Assembly (NCBI GenBank): GCA_023701125.1
Contig: JAMPXO010000017.1
Span: forward strand, 1-58,497
Origin: Vicinamibacteria bacterium
GTDB taxonomy: Bacteria; Acidobacteriota; Vicinamibacteria; Fen-336
DNA length: 58,497 nucleotides
Direction: 5' to 3'
A model generated the notes under the pieces. It did no database searches, was not told the DNA's origin, and saw only the letters and a list, made by a program, of their open reading frames with translations. This document shows positions 47,903 to 57,042 of this stretch, piece by piece; the first letter of the stretch is position 1, and every line of letters starts with the position of its first letter. Both the position numbers and the translations under genes were made by a program.

Positions 47903-48020
47903 TGGCCATTGGCGGCTCGGACTGCATCCTGGAGGTGGCCAAGCCGCGGCCTGCCCGAGGCTGCGCGGGACTGACCCGGCGGACCTACAATCCGCGGATG
48001 CGCACCCGCCACCGGGCCGA

Positions 48021-49823
48021 ATGATCGGCTCGACCGTCGGCCGCTACCGCATCCTCGCCAGGCTCGGCGGCGGCGGCATGGGCGTCGTCTACGAGGCCGA
48101 GGACGCCGAACTCGGCCGCCGCGTGGCCGTGAAGTTCCTGCCGCAGGACTCGGCGCGGAGCGCGGACGCGCTGGAGCGCTTCCGGCGGGAAGCGCGAGCG
48201 GCCTCGACCCTGTCGCACCCCAACATCTGCGTGGTGTACGACGTCGGCACCCACGAAGGCCAGCCGTTCCTGGTGATGGAGCGGCTCAGCGGCACCAGCC
48301 TGAAGGCCGCCATCGCCGGCCAGGCGCTGCCGGTGGAGCGGGTTCTCGCGCTCGGCGAGCAGATCGCCGACGCCCTCGTCGCCGCTCACGGCGCCGGCAT
48401 CGTCCACCGCGACCTCAAGCCCGCGAACCTCTGGGTCACGGACCGGGGCGAGGCGAAGGTCCTCGACTTCGGCCTCGCGAAGGTGGTGGCCCACCCCGAC
48501 ACCGCCCATGCGACCGAGGCCCGGACCCTCAGCGGCGAGTTGCTGACGGCGGCGGGGTCGGCCATGGGCACGGTCGCCTACATGTCGCCCGAACAGGCCC
48601 GCGGGGCGGCCGTCGACGCCCGCAGTGACATCTTCTCGCTGGGCATCGTGCTCTACGAGATGGCGACCGGGAGGCTTCCGTTCGAGGGCGGCAGTGCCGC
48701 CGAGTTCTTCGCGGGCATCCTCAAGAGCGAGCCGGCGCCGGCCTCCGGGATCAACCCGGCCGTGCCCCCGGAACTCGAGTGGATCCTCGCCAAGGCGCTC
48801 CAGAAGGACCCATCGCTGCGGTACCAGCACATGGCCGAGCTGCGAGCCGACCTGCGTCGCCTCCGCGCGGGGCACACCGAGCAGCTCTCGGCCCCGCGCA
48901 GCGAGCGCCGCCCGGCGCGATCCCGGCTGCGGCCCGTGGCCGCGGCCCTGCTCGCCCTCGCCGTCGGGGCCGGGGGGTTCGCCCTGTGGCAGCGAATGTC
49001 GCCCTCGAGCCGCAGACCCACCACTCCCTCGGTCGTCGTGCTGCCCTTTCTCGACCTCTCGGCCGAGAAGGACCAGGCGTTCCTCGCCGACGGGCTCGCG
49101 GAGGAACTGATGGGCGTCCTGGCTCGCGTGCCCGAGCTGCGCGTGATCGCCCGCACCTCCGCGTTCTCGTTCAAGGGCCAGCAGGTCGACGTGAAGGCGA
49201 TCGCCGAGAAGCTGGACGTGTCGTGGGTCGTCGAGGGTTCGGTGCGGCGATCGGGCGATCGCGTCCGCATCAGCGCCCAGCTCGTGCGCAGCGCGGACGC
49301 CTCGCAGCAGTGGAGCGAGAGCTACGACCGGCCGCTGGAGGACGCGCTGCAGGTCCAGGACGAGATCGCCGAAGCGGTGGCACGGCAACTGAAGGTGTCG
49401 CTGCTCGGCAGCGGGTCGACGCCGCGACAGGTGGACCCGCGAGCGCACGCGCTCTTCGTGCAGGCCCGGCAACTCAACCGCATGGCGCCGAAGGAGAGCC
49501 TGGACCAGGCCCTCGAGCTCGTCGACCGCGCGCTCACGATCGACCCGCTGTACGCCCCCGCCTGGGATCAGCGGGCCTACAACTTCCTGGCCCGCGCCAA
49601 TCGCGGGCTGATGGGAGAGGAGGAGGCGACGCGCCTGGCGCGCGAGGCGATCGATCGCACGCTCGCCGCCGACCCCGACTTCGCGCCCGCCCACGCCCGG
49701 CGCGGCGTGATCGCGGCCGAGGACGGCGACCTCGAGACGGCGGCCCGCCACCTGCGACGTGCCGTCGAGCTCGACCCGTCGAACCTGATCGTCCTCGCCG
49801 AGTCCACGACCCTGCTCGCCTAG
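48021..49823 (+). CDS. Membrane Ser/Thr kinase with TolB-like domain, ended early by an amber codon
   Basis: The open part is 600 residues. A kinase domain (9-285; GGGGMG, Lys38, HRDLKPAN from 129, DFG 149-151) precedes a membrane span (304-323), then a FlgO/TolB-like domain (338-457; [31 protein letters not shown]) and TPR units. This is the common acidobacterial kinase-TolB-TPR receptor. TAG at 49821-49823 ends it at TTLLA, but the same frame continues with more TPR to 50408. A C-to-T change of CAG would explain it. ATG at 48021. Confidence 0.85.
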   Translation: MIGSTVGRYRILARLGGGGMGVVYEAEDAELGRRVAVKFLPQDSARSADALERFRREARAASTLSHPNICVVYDVGTHEGQPFLVMERLSGTSLKAAIAGQALPVERVLALGEQIADALVAAHGAGIVHRDLKPANLWVTDRGEAKVLDFGLAKVVAHPDTAHATEARTLSGELLTAAGSAMGTVAYMSPEQARGAAVDARSDIFSLGIVLYEMATGRLPFEGGSAAEFFAGILKSEPAPASGINPAVPPELEWILAKALQKDPSLRYQHMAELRADLRRLRAGHTEQLSAPRSERRPARSRLRPVAAALLALAVGAGGFALWQRMSPSSRRPTTPSVVVLPFLDLSAEKDQAFLADGLAEELMGVLARVPELRVIARTSAFSFKGQQVDVKAIAEKLDVSWVVEGSVRRSGDRVRISAQLVRSADASQQWSESYDRPLEDALQVQDEIAEAVARQLKVSLLGSGSTPRQVDPRAHALFVQARQLNRMAPKESLDQALELVDRALTIDPLYAPAWDQRAYNFLARANRGLMGEEEATRLAREAIDRTLAADPDFAPAHARRGVIAAEDGDLETAARHLRRAVELDPSNLIVLAESTTLLA

Positions 49824-50408
49824 CTCGGCCGCACGGCCGACTCGGTCCGCGTGCTCGAACACGTGGTCTCGCTCGATCCCGCGAATCCCGTGTTCCTCGT
49901 GAACCTCGCCTCGTCCTACTACGAGGATCGCCGCTACGGCGACGCGATCGAGGCGGCGCGCGGCGTGCTGCGGCTGTCGCCGGGCCGGCCGTCGGCGCTG
50001 CGCATCCTCGCGCGCGCGCAGCTCCTGGCCGGCAACGCCGCCGAGGCGCTGGCCCTAGCGCCGGAGCTGAAATCGGAGCGGGAACGCCGGACGGTCCTGG
50101 CGATGGCGTACCACGCCCTCGGCCGGAAGCCCGAGGCCGCAGCGGCTCTCGCCGAACTGCGGACCCTCGCGGCCCAGAGCACGGTCCACGTGCCCCAGGT
50201 CCTGGCCTTCCGCGGCGAGAAGGATGCGGCCTTCCGGTGGCTGGACGACGCCCGTGCCGTCGAGAGCGAGGCCTTCAAGACGAATGTCTTCGACCCGGCG
50301 TTCGACAACCTGCGGGCCGACCCGCGCTGGCAGGAGCTCCTGCGGCGGATCGGCTGCGCGCCGGAACAGGTGGCCCGGATCCCGTTCGAGGTGCGCCTCC
50401 CCGGCTGA
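49824..50408 (+). pseudogene. TPR C-terminal part of the broken kinase gene
   Basis: In the same frame as the kinase gene, reading LGRTADSVRVLEHVVSLDPA and on through several TPR units to a normal-looking end DPRWQELLRRIGCAPEQV. The two parts together would give a 795-codon protein. Re-initiation at the GTG at 49851 could make a 185-residue TPR protein. The stop codon TGA at 50406-50408 lies inside a clpB-derived fragment. Confidence 0.75.
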
Positions 50409-50452
50409 TCGGAGCGCCCCCGGGCCACGTCGGCTACGACGAAGGCGGCCAG
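50402..50452 (+). repeat. clpB fragment D (51 bp)
   Basis: Matches clpB 46347-46397 (codons around [16 protein letters not shown] of the second AAA module) with 48 of 51 bases identical. It supplies the stop codon of the broken kinase gene. Beyond 50453 the match fades, with only scattered GC-rich similarity. Confidence 0.8.
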
Positions 50453-50513
50453 CGGCCGGAAGGCCAAGAGCGGCGGCGACGACCGGAGCGGCGTACGGTC
50501 GGGGGCCGGGGCG

Positions 50514-51212
50514 CTACCGCGACGCTCGCCCGATCGCGAACAGCTTGACGAGCGCCAGCCCGGCGACGAAACCGCCGACGTGGGCCGCGTAGGCGACGCC
50601 GCCGCCCTCGGAGCCACCGCCCAGCATGCCCATGCCGGCGACGACCTGCAACACGAACCACATGCCGAGGGACACCCAGGCGGGCATGTCGCGGGTGCCG
50701 CGGCCCACCAGCATGCGCACGCGCCGGCCCGGGAACAGCAGCAGATAGCCGCCGAGTACGCCCGAGATGGCGCCCGAGGCCCCGAGGCTCGGCACCAGCA
50801 TGTTGCCGCCCGTCGCGGCCGTGGTGAAGACGTGGGCGAGCGAGGCGATGACGCCGCAGACGAGGTAGAAGGTCAGATATCGCAGGTGCCCGAGGGCGTT
50901 CTCGATGTTGTCGCCGAAGATCCAGAGATAGAGCATGTTGCCACCGAGGTGGGCGAGCCCGCCGTGCATGAACATGGAGACCAGCAGGGTCAGGTAGACC
51001 GTGATCGGCGTGGGTTGCAGCACCCCGGCCACCGCGTCTCGCCCGCTGACGATCTCCTGGGGCACCGTCGAAAACGCATAGGTGAAGCGCTCGTTCGTCC
51101 CCATCCCCTGCAACAGCACGAACACCGCGACGTTCACCGCGATCAGGACCCAGTTGACGTACGGGGTGACGGTGCGACCGGAGTCGTCGTCGGCGATCGG
51201 GATCATGCTCAT
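50514..51212 (-). CDS. Rhomboid-family intramembrane serine protease
   Basis: A 232-residue, six-span protease. The catalytic Ser146 is in GASGAISG and His211 in HVGGFVAG; HLGGNMLYLWIFGDNIE is the conserved loop-span pattern. It cuts membrane proteins near the outer face of the membrane. ATG at 51212 has GAGG six bases upstream; an ATG at 51206 is also possible. Divergent from the PQQ-propeller gene. Confidence 0.93.
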   Translation of the reverse strand: MSMIPIADDDSGRTVTPYVNWVLIAVNVAVFVLLQGMGTNERFTYAFSTVPQEIVSGRDAVAGVLQPTPITVYLTLLVSMFMHGGLAHLGGNMLYLWIFGDNIENALGHLRYLTFYLVCGVIASLAHVFTTAATGGNMLVPSLGASGAISGVLGGYLLLFPGRRVRMLVGRGTRDMPAWVSLGMWFVLQVVAGMGMLGGGSEGGGVAYAAHVGGFVAGLALVKLFAIGRASR

Positions 51213-51301
51213 GGCGAACCTCGCCGTTCGGGACGTGCAAGATCCAGACCGCCACTGAAATGCCTGCGGGGCAAGCCCCGCGCGGCGGGGCCGACGGGAG
51301 A

Positions 51302-51320
51302 CTTTGCAAGGATTGCAAAG
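51302..51320. promoter_or_regulatory. Perfect dyad CTTTGCAA-GGA-TTGCAAAG
   Basis: A perfect 8-bp inverted repeat with a three-base spacer, AT-rich in a GC-rich region, placed between the divergent rhomboid (start 51212) and PQQ-propeller (start 51458) genes. Its shape suits a dimeric repressor or activator. No other copy was noticed in the window. Confidence 0.45.
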
Positions 51321-51457
51321 ACGAGCGTCAGCCCCACTCTGCACCGGAGTCGTCCCGGCGAACCGGATCCAGCAGACGGAACGCGTACCTCGCGGTTCAC
51401 GTACTCTCCGGTAGCGTCGCCGGGACTCCCGTGCGGCTCGCACACGATGGGGGCCCG

Positions 51458-53329
51458 ATGACGACAGTGGCAGATACCGCGCGTCCGCTCCGCCTTTGGC
51501 CCGGCGTCGCCCTGGTCGCGGTGCAGTGGCTGGCCTGGTGGGTCGTGCCGAGGGTCGCGCCCGACGCCACGTTCGTGGCCGTGCTCACCTCGCTGGCGTG
51601 CGGCCCGGCGCTGCTGGTGTGGTGGGCCTTCTTCAGCCGCGCCCGCTGGCCGGACCGCCTTGGCGGGGTGGTCCTGGTGATCGCCGCCATGGCGGCGACG
51701 CCGTCACTGCTCCACGAATCGGTGGCGAAGGGGAACATGGGCTTCCAGTTCTTCCTTTGGGCGATCCCGTTCGTGAGCCTGGCGCTGGTCGCCTCGGCGG
51801 TGATCGGCCGCGGCCTGGCCGACGGACCCCGGCGCGCGATCATGGCCGCAGCCATCCTGCTGGCGTGTGGCGCGTTCATGCTGCTCCGCAGCAAGGGCGT
51901 CACCGGCGACGGCATGCCGGAGTTCACGTGGCGCTGGACGCCGACGGCGGAGGAGCAACTGCTGGCGCACGACGGGGAGTTGCCGGCGAGTGCGCCGGCG
52001 GCGACGACGCGGGTAGCCCCACCCGCTGTTGCAGCCGATCAAGGCCACAACGCCACCCCCGGCGCCGCGCCGGAGACGGCCGACGCGCCACGATCGCCCC
52101 TCGTGCCGGAGCCCACTGCGCCGGCCACCGCCGCCACGAAGCCGGCCGCGTGGCCCGGCTTCCGCGGACCGCATCGCGACGGTGTCGTCGCCGGCCTGAA
52201 GATCGCGACCGACTGGACCGCGTCGCCACCGGCCCTGCTGTGGCGGCGGCCGATCGGGCCCGGCGTGTCGTCGTTTGCGGTCCAGGGCGGCCGGCTCTAC
52301 ACGCACGAGCAGCGCGGCGAGGAGGAGATCGTCGCCGGTTACGACCTGGCCAACGGCGAGCCGCTGTGGACCCACCGCGACGCGGCGCGGTTCTGGGACT
52401 CGCACGTCGGCGCCGGGCCGCGCGCGACGCCGGCGCTCGGCGACGGCCGCGTGTTCACGCTGGGGGCGACCGGGATCCTGAACGCGCTCGACGCCGGCGA
52501 CGGCGCGCTGCTGTGGACGCGCGACGTGGCCATCGACGCCGGCGGCAAGCGGCCGCTGTGGGGTTTCGTGAGCTCGCCGCTGCTGGTCGACGGCCTGGTG
52601 ATCGTCCACGCCGGCGCGCTGGCCGCCTACGACGCCGCCACCGGCGAGCCGCGCTGGCGCGGCGCTGCCGAGAGCGGCAGCTACAGCTCTCCCCACCTGT
52701 TGACGCTGGGAGGCGTGCCACAGGTGCTGCTGACGACCCACACCGGCGTCACCAGCGTCGCGCCGGCCGACGGCACGCCGCTCTGGGAGCATGCCTGGGC
52801 GGGAGCCGACTGGCGGGGCATCGGCGTCATGCAACCGGTCGCCACCGCGGACGGCGACGTGCTGATCAGCATGGTGGACAGCAGCGCCTCCCCGATCGGC
52901 ACCCGCCGGCTGGCCGTGGGGCGCGGGCCGGAGGGCTGGACCGTCCAGGAGCGCTGGACCTCGATCGCGCTGAAGCCCGCCTTCAACCAGGTCGTCGTCC
53001 ACGACGGCCACGCCTTCGGCTTCGACAACCGCATCCTGTCGTGCATCGACGTGGCGAGCGGCGAGCGCAAGTGGAAGGGCGGCCGCTACGGCAGCGGCCA
53101 GCTCCTGCTGCTGCCCGAGCAGGACCTGCTGCTGGTGGTGACGGAGCAGGGCGAGCTGGCGCTGGTCCAGGCGGCGGCCGACGCGTTCGTGGAGCTCGCG
53201 CGCTTCCCCGCGATCGAAGGCAGGACCTGGAACCAGCCAGCCCTGATCGGCGACGTGCTGCTGGTCCGCAACGGCGAGGAGATGGCCGCGTTCCGGCTGC
53301 CGCGCGGCGGGGTCGGCGCCACGGACTAA
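51458..53329 (+). CDS. Membrane-anchored PQQ-type beta-propeller protein
   Basis: A 623-residue protein. Four membrane spans fill residues 10-150; a Pro/Ala/Thr-rich linker (about 175-230) follows; the rest is a propeller with PQQ-like blades such as GYDLANGEPLWTHRD, LDAGDGALLWTRDV and YDAATGEPRW. The start of the propeller, WPGFRGPHRDGV, is typical of outer-membrane-assembly-like and alcohol-dehydrogenase-like propellers. Catalytic Asp/Cys pairs of true quinoprotein dehydrogenases are not recognised, so binding is more likely than catalysis. ATG at 51458. Confidence 0.8.
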   Translation: MTTVADTARPLRLWPGVALVAVQWLAWWVVPRVAPDATFVAVLTSLACGPALLVWWAFFSRARWPDRLGGVVLVIAAMAATPSLLHESVAKGNMGFQFFLWAIPFVSLALVASAVIGRGLADGPRRAIMAAAILLACGAFMLLRSKGVTGDGMPEFTWRWTPTAEEQLLAHDGELPASAPAATTRVAPPAVAADQGHNATPGAAPETADAPRSPLVPEPTAPATAATKPAAWPGFRGPHRDGVVAGLKIATDWTASPPALLWRRPIGPGVSSFAVQGGRLYTHEQRGEEEIVAGYDLANGEPLWTHRDAARFWDSHVGAGPRATPALGDGRVFTLGATGILNALDAGDGALLWTRDVAIDAGGKRPLWGFVSSPLLVDGLVIVHAGALAAYDAATGEPRWRGAAESGSYSSPHLLTLGGVPQVLLTTHTGVTSVAPADGTPLWEHAWAGADWRGIGVMQPVATADGDVLISMVDSSASPIGTRRLAVGRGPEGWTVQERWTSIALKPAFNQVVVHDGHAFGFDNRILSCIDVASGERKWKGGRYGSGQLLLLPEQDLLLVVTEQGELALVQAAADAFVELARFPAIEGRTWNQPALIGDVLLVRNGEEMAAFRLPRGGVGATD

Positions 53330-54759
53330 GCCGTGGGCGCGGGCGCCGCGCGCGCAACCACCGCGAGTTGTTCCCGCCAGGCTGCTGCGTCGACACGTCC
53401 GTCCGCCAGCCGGTCGACCCATTCGAAGGGCTGTACTCGCACTCCTTCGCGTTCCAGGGTCGCCGTGGCGCCGGGCCCGGACACCACGAGGAGGCCGCGC
53501 TCGTGCAACCACAGCGCGAACCAGTGGGCGAGGATCGCGTGGCGCTGGCGCCGCCGCGCCTCGGCCGAATAGACGTTGAGTCCCACCCGCAGGCGATCCG
53601 AGAGGCCCTCGTCGGCCAGCAGCGCCGGGAGATTCGTGATGCGTGCACCGGCGAGGGCCGCGCGGCGCGGTTCGACGACACGATTCCAGAGCAGCGGCAG
53701 CACGGCATTCCCCCAGTCGTCCCACGAGAGCAGCCGCAACTCGCCAAATCGCTCCGGCTCGGCCAGCTCGGCGGCCACCAGGCGATCCTCGTACGCCGCC
53801 GAGCCCGCGAGCAGGCCCGGGCCCGACATCAACCGCGGCGGCGCCGGGTCGCAAGGCAGGCCGAGCGCAGCCAGCCGCTCGCGCAAGGGCGGGTGCGTGT
53901 CGTCCGCGGCCCCCGGGGCCTGCAGATGTTCGGCGAAGGCCTGGCGGTGGCGCTCGACTTCGATGTTGGACACGAAGCGCTGGTAGCCCTCCAGCAACGG
54001 CGCTCGAAAGCCCTCGTCGAGCGTGGGCCGGACGACCTGCTCCAGGTAGGCCCCCCACAGACCGTCGTGCTGCTCGAAGGCGATCAGCGCCGATCCCAGG
54101 TTCGCGGCGCCCGCGAGCCGCGCGGCCAGCGCGTCGGCCCGCGTCTCCTGTTCGCGCGAGGCGGGCCGGGTGAGCTTCAGGTAGAGACGGCCGTAGGCCT
54201 GGAACGGCAGGTGGAGCCAGACGTTCGAGCCCTCGAGCCGGTGCAACGCGGCGGCGATCGCGCGCGAGGTGCGGTACTGCCAGGGCCCGAGGCCCACGTC
54301 GCCGCCGACGTGGTGCCCCATCTCGTGAGCGACCACGGCCCGCAGCTCGGCCTCCGAGAGGATCACGAAGGCGGGCAGGCCGAGGCCGAGGATCGGTTCT
54401 CGCCGCAGCCCGAGCCAGCGCGGTCGGCTGCCGGCGAACGCGGTCAGGTCGCGGACCAGGTACACGTGCCGGGGCAGCGGATGGCCCGCGGCCCGCGCCA
54501 GGCTCTCCAGGACCTCGAACAGCCGCGGCTCGGCGCCGCGCTGCAGTTCCTGTCCCGGTTCCGACCATCGCTCGCGCGTGGGCAGCAGGCCCCATCCCAG
54601 GTATCCGGCGCCGACCAGCGCCAGCGCGCCGCCGAGCCCGACGGCGCCCTGGTACTTCAGCTCCAGCCACGGCAGGCTCAACAGGGCGGCGACCAGCACC
54701 AGCCCGGTGACGTAGAAGCCGAGGTAGAGCGCGAGAGCGACGAACGCCCTTCGCTTCAA
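53326..54759 (-). CDS. M48-family membrane metallopeptidase
   Basis: A 477-residue peptidase with two N-terminal spans (about 5-55). The zinc motif is HEMGH (145-149) in AVVAHEMGHHVGGD, and the third ligand is Glu205 in EQETRADALAARL. M48 (HtpX-like) enzymes degrade damaged membrane proteins. A 200-residue C-terminal part after about 290 has no recognised fold. TTG start at 54759 overlaps the TPR gene stop as TTGA. Convergent with the PQQ gene, sharing CTAA. Confidence 0.85.
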   Translation of the reverse strand: MKRRAFVALALYLGFYVTGLVLVAALLSLPWLELKYQGAVGLGGALALVGAGYLGWGLLPTRERWSEPGQELQRGAEPRLFEVLESLARAAGHPLPRHVYLVRDLTAFAGSRPRWLGLRREPILGLGLPAFVILSEAELRAVVAHEMGHHVGGDVGLGPWQYRTSRAIAAALHRLEGSNVWLHLPFQAYGRLYLKLTRPASREQETRADALAARLAGAANLGSALIAFEQHDGLWGAYLEQVVRPTLDEGFRAPLLEGYQRFVSNIEVERHRQAFAEHLQAPGAADDTHPPLRERLAALGLPCDPAPPRLMSGPGLLAGSAAYEDRLVAAELAEPERFGELRLLSWDDWGNAVLPLLWNRVVEPRRAALAGARITNLPALLADEGLSDRLRVGLNVYSAEARRRQRHAILAHWFALWLHERGLLVVSGPGATATLEREGVRVQPFEWVDRLADGRVDAAAWREQLAVVARAAPAPTA

Positions 54760-56882
54760 TCCGCCGGCCAGCTCTCGAGCGCGCGGCTCGCGAAACCGTG
54801 CACCGCGTCGCATCGCGCGGCCAGTTCGCGCAGCCGACGCACCTCGGCCGCGGGCAAGCCGGGCTGCCGGGAGCGCGCGACGTGGAGCGCGGCGCGCACT
54901 CCCATCGCCAACTCGTCGACCGCGTCGGTCCAGGCCCCCTGGGCGAGGTAGGCGTCGATGGCGTCGCCCGGCAGTGCATCGTCGACCAGCGGCTCCAGCC
55001 GGCTCAACGCCGCCGTGTCTCCGATCCGACGGGCCTCGCCGAGCAGCAGCACGAGCACCTCCTCGTCCAGCGCCTGCAGCGTCTCGGCCCGGGACGCGGG
55101 GATGCGGCCGAGCGCGCCGCGCGGCTCGAAGTGCGCCGCGTGCGTGAGCTGCCAGTAGTCGGCGAACGGGCCCTGCCCGACCTTCGCGACGTCGACCTGA
55201 CGGGGTGCGGTCCAGAAGCGGATGCCCCAGCGAGCGAGATCCTCGGGCTGCTGCTCCGGGAGCTTCGCGAACAGCGCGTTCGCCTTCGCACCGCCACCCT
55301 CGAGCCAGCCGTAGGTCGCGGCCAGCCGCAGCTTCTGTTGGCCCTCCGCCAGCGTGAACGCCTCGGCGGCGACGCGCTTGGCCTCCTCGACCCGAGCCAG
55401 CGCCGCCAGCGCCAGCACGTGGTCCTCCGCGAGCGGGACCCACTCCTTTCGGGCCGCGTCGTGGACCCGCTCGAGGATCGCCAGGGCTTCGGCGAACTCC
55501 AGGGCCCGCACCGTCCCGAAGCTCACCAGTCGACCGAAGTGAACGTGCTCCGGGTGACGGGCCAACCACTCCCTCCCCATCACCAGCGCCTCGGCGTTGG
55601 GCAGCAGCCTCGCGTACAGGTACGCGGCGTCCGCGGCCTCGGGCGCCTCCGCGTGCCGGGCTCGATAGGCCTCGAGCAGTTCCGCCTGCTGGCCGGAAGC
55701 CTGGGCCAGGGTCTGGTACAAGCGGTGATGGTCGATGGAGTTCTGGTGCTTGCCAACGGCCGTCCTGGCGGCGACCAGGGCCTCGTCCGCGGCCCCCGCT
55801 GCTCGCATCAGGCTCACGCCGGTGTTCAGGCTGTCGAGGCCGCCGTCGTCCACCAGCAGCAGGGCGCGCGCCAGGGCGAGGCTGGACTTGAGTTTCGGCC
55901 TGGGCCGCGACATCAGGTAGCCGGCGCAAGCCCGCGCGCCCCCCTCGTCGAGGTCGAGCTGGTCGCGGCGGGCGACCTTCTGGCTCTTGGACATCTTGAT
56001 CGAGGACGGCGGGACCTGGAACAGGTAGTCCGGCCGCGGGGTGCGGATGTTGCGCTCGCCGCAGTAGACCGTCGGCTTGTCCTCGGGCTGCTTGCCGCCG
56101 TCCGCGACGTAGAAGACGGCGGCGCGGTACAGCGGCGCTGCGCCGGCGACGTTCCAGACGAACACGTCGGTTCCGCCCTCGACGTCCAGCTCTCCCGTCT
56201 CGATCTCCGCGCCACCCGCCGCCTTCACGCTGACCGCATGACGTCCGGCCGGAACGCTCACCGCGACCCGCCCGCCCGCGGGCACGCTCAATTCGGCGTC
56301 CGCGATGCGCGCGGTCACTGCGCGGGGGAGCGCGTTCACGAAGTGAACGTCGTTGTGCCGGGCCGCCCAGACCGCCTGGTACGCGGCGCCGGCCAGGGCG
56401 CCGAACACCCCGAGCACGACCAGGCGATTCCACAGCCAGATCGGCCACGACATCGGCAGCTTGCCGATGAAGTACCAGCCCTGCTTCTTGCCGCCTTCTT
56501 CGGCGTCGGCCACCAGGTACTGCGCCAGCGGAAAGAGCGGCACGAACACGACGGTCAGGAAGTGGGTCTTGACGTAGGTGCCGTCGGCGTCCGCATCGGC
56601 ACTGCCGTACACGCTGGCGCCGACTCCGTTGATGGTCGTGAGCACGGGCGTCCGCTTGGCGGGCGCGACGAACAGGCGTCGGTGGCGCAGCAACTCGTCG
56701 ACGACCGGTCGCAGGGCGCCGACCTTCCCGAGCAGTCGCGCCCACCACAGCGCTCGGTACACGCGATGCGGATCCCCTCGTTCGAGCGCGACCGCCACCG
56801 ACGGCACGCTGTCGGCGACGTTCCCCAACTCCGGCGCCCGCTCCAGCAGGCCTGCCGGATCCCTGTATCGCTGAGTCCCCAC
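54756..56882 (-). CDS. Large TPR-like membrane protein of unknown function
   Basis: A 708-residue protein. After about 90 residues, two membrane spans lie near 105-125 and 150-170 (HFLTVVFVPLFPLAQYLV and IWLWNRLVVLGVFGALAGAAY). A beta-rich domain (about 180-280; RVAVSVPAGRHAVSVKAAGG) and a long helical-repeat region follow. No enzyme motif is seen. GTG at 56882 is chosen because GGGGGAGG precedes it. It is coupled to the M48 gene by TTGA, so it may be the peptidase's adaptor or substrate selector (inference). Confidence 0.65.
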   Translation of the reverse strand: MGTQRYRDPAGLLERAPELGNVADSVPSVAVALERGDPHRVYRALWWARLLGKVGALRPVVDELLRHRRLFVAPAKRTPVLTTINGVGASVYGSADADADGTYVKTHFLTVVFVPLFPLAQYLVADAEEGGKKQGWYFIGKLPMSWPIWLWNRLVVLGVFGALAGAAYQAVWAARHNDVHFVNALPRAVTARIADAELSVPAGGRVAVSVPAGRHAVSVKAAGGAEIETGELDVEGGTDVFVWNVAGAAPLYRAAVFYVADGGKQPEDKPTVYCGERNIRTPRPDYLFQVPPSSIKMSKSQKVARRDQLDLDEGGARACAGYLMSRPRPKLKSSLALARALLLVDDGGLDSLNTGVSLMRAAGAADEALVAARTAVGKHQNSIDHHRLYQTLAQASGQQAELLEAYRARHAEAPEAADAAYLYARLLPNAEALVMGREWLARHPEHVHFGRLVSFGTVRALEFAEALAILERVHDAARKEWVPLAEDHVLALAALARVEEAKRVAAEAFTLAEGQQKLRLAATYGWLEGGGAKANALFAKLPEQQPEDLARWGIRFWTAPRQVDVAKVGQGPFADYWQLTHAAHFEPRGALGRIPASRAETLQALDEEVLVLLLGEARRIGDTAALSRLEPLVDDALPGDAIDAYLAQGAWTDAVDELAMGVRAALHVARSRQPGLPAAEVRRLRELAARCDAVHGFASRALESWPAD

Positions 56883-57042
56883 GCAACCTCCCCCGCGGCA
56901 GAGCAGCCCATGGGCCGCACCGCGTGCGCTCCTCGTTCGTTTTTCCCGGGACGGTGACGGGACTCTAGACAGGTCGTTCGCAGCGCGCAAGGGCAGAGCG
57001 CCGAACGGAGCGGCAACGGCCCGCGGCTAGACTCGCTCCCTG

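Larger units (their letters stand above)
47633..48020. other. Gene-free stretch made largely of clpB fragments
   Basis: This 388-base gap holds no intact gene. About 180 bases can be matched to clpB: an eroded piece at 47651-47691, a 17-base piece at 47748-47764 and a long piece at 47783-47902. The rest (47692-47747, 47765-47782, 47903-48020) shows no clear match. Open frames crossing it are broken clpB translation or shadows. Confidence 0.7.

Noticed and set aside
47058-50452. An insertion sequence or integron behind the clpB fragments
   Set aside because: No transposase, integrase, terminal inverted repeat or target duplication could be found around the region.
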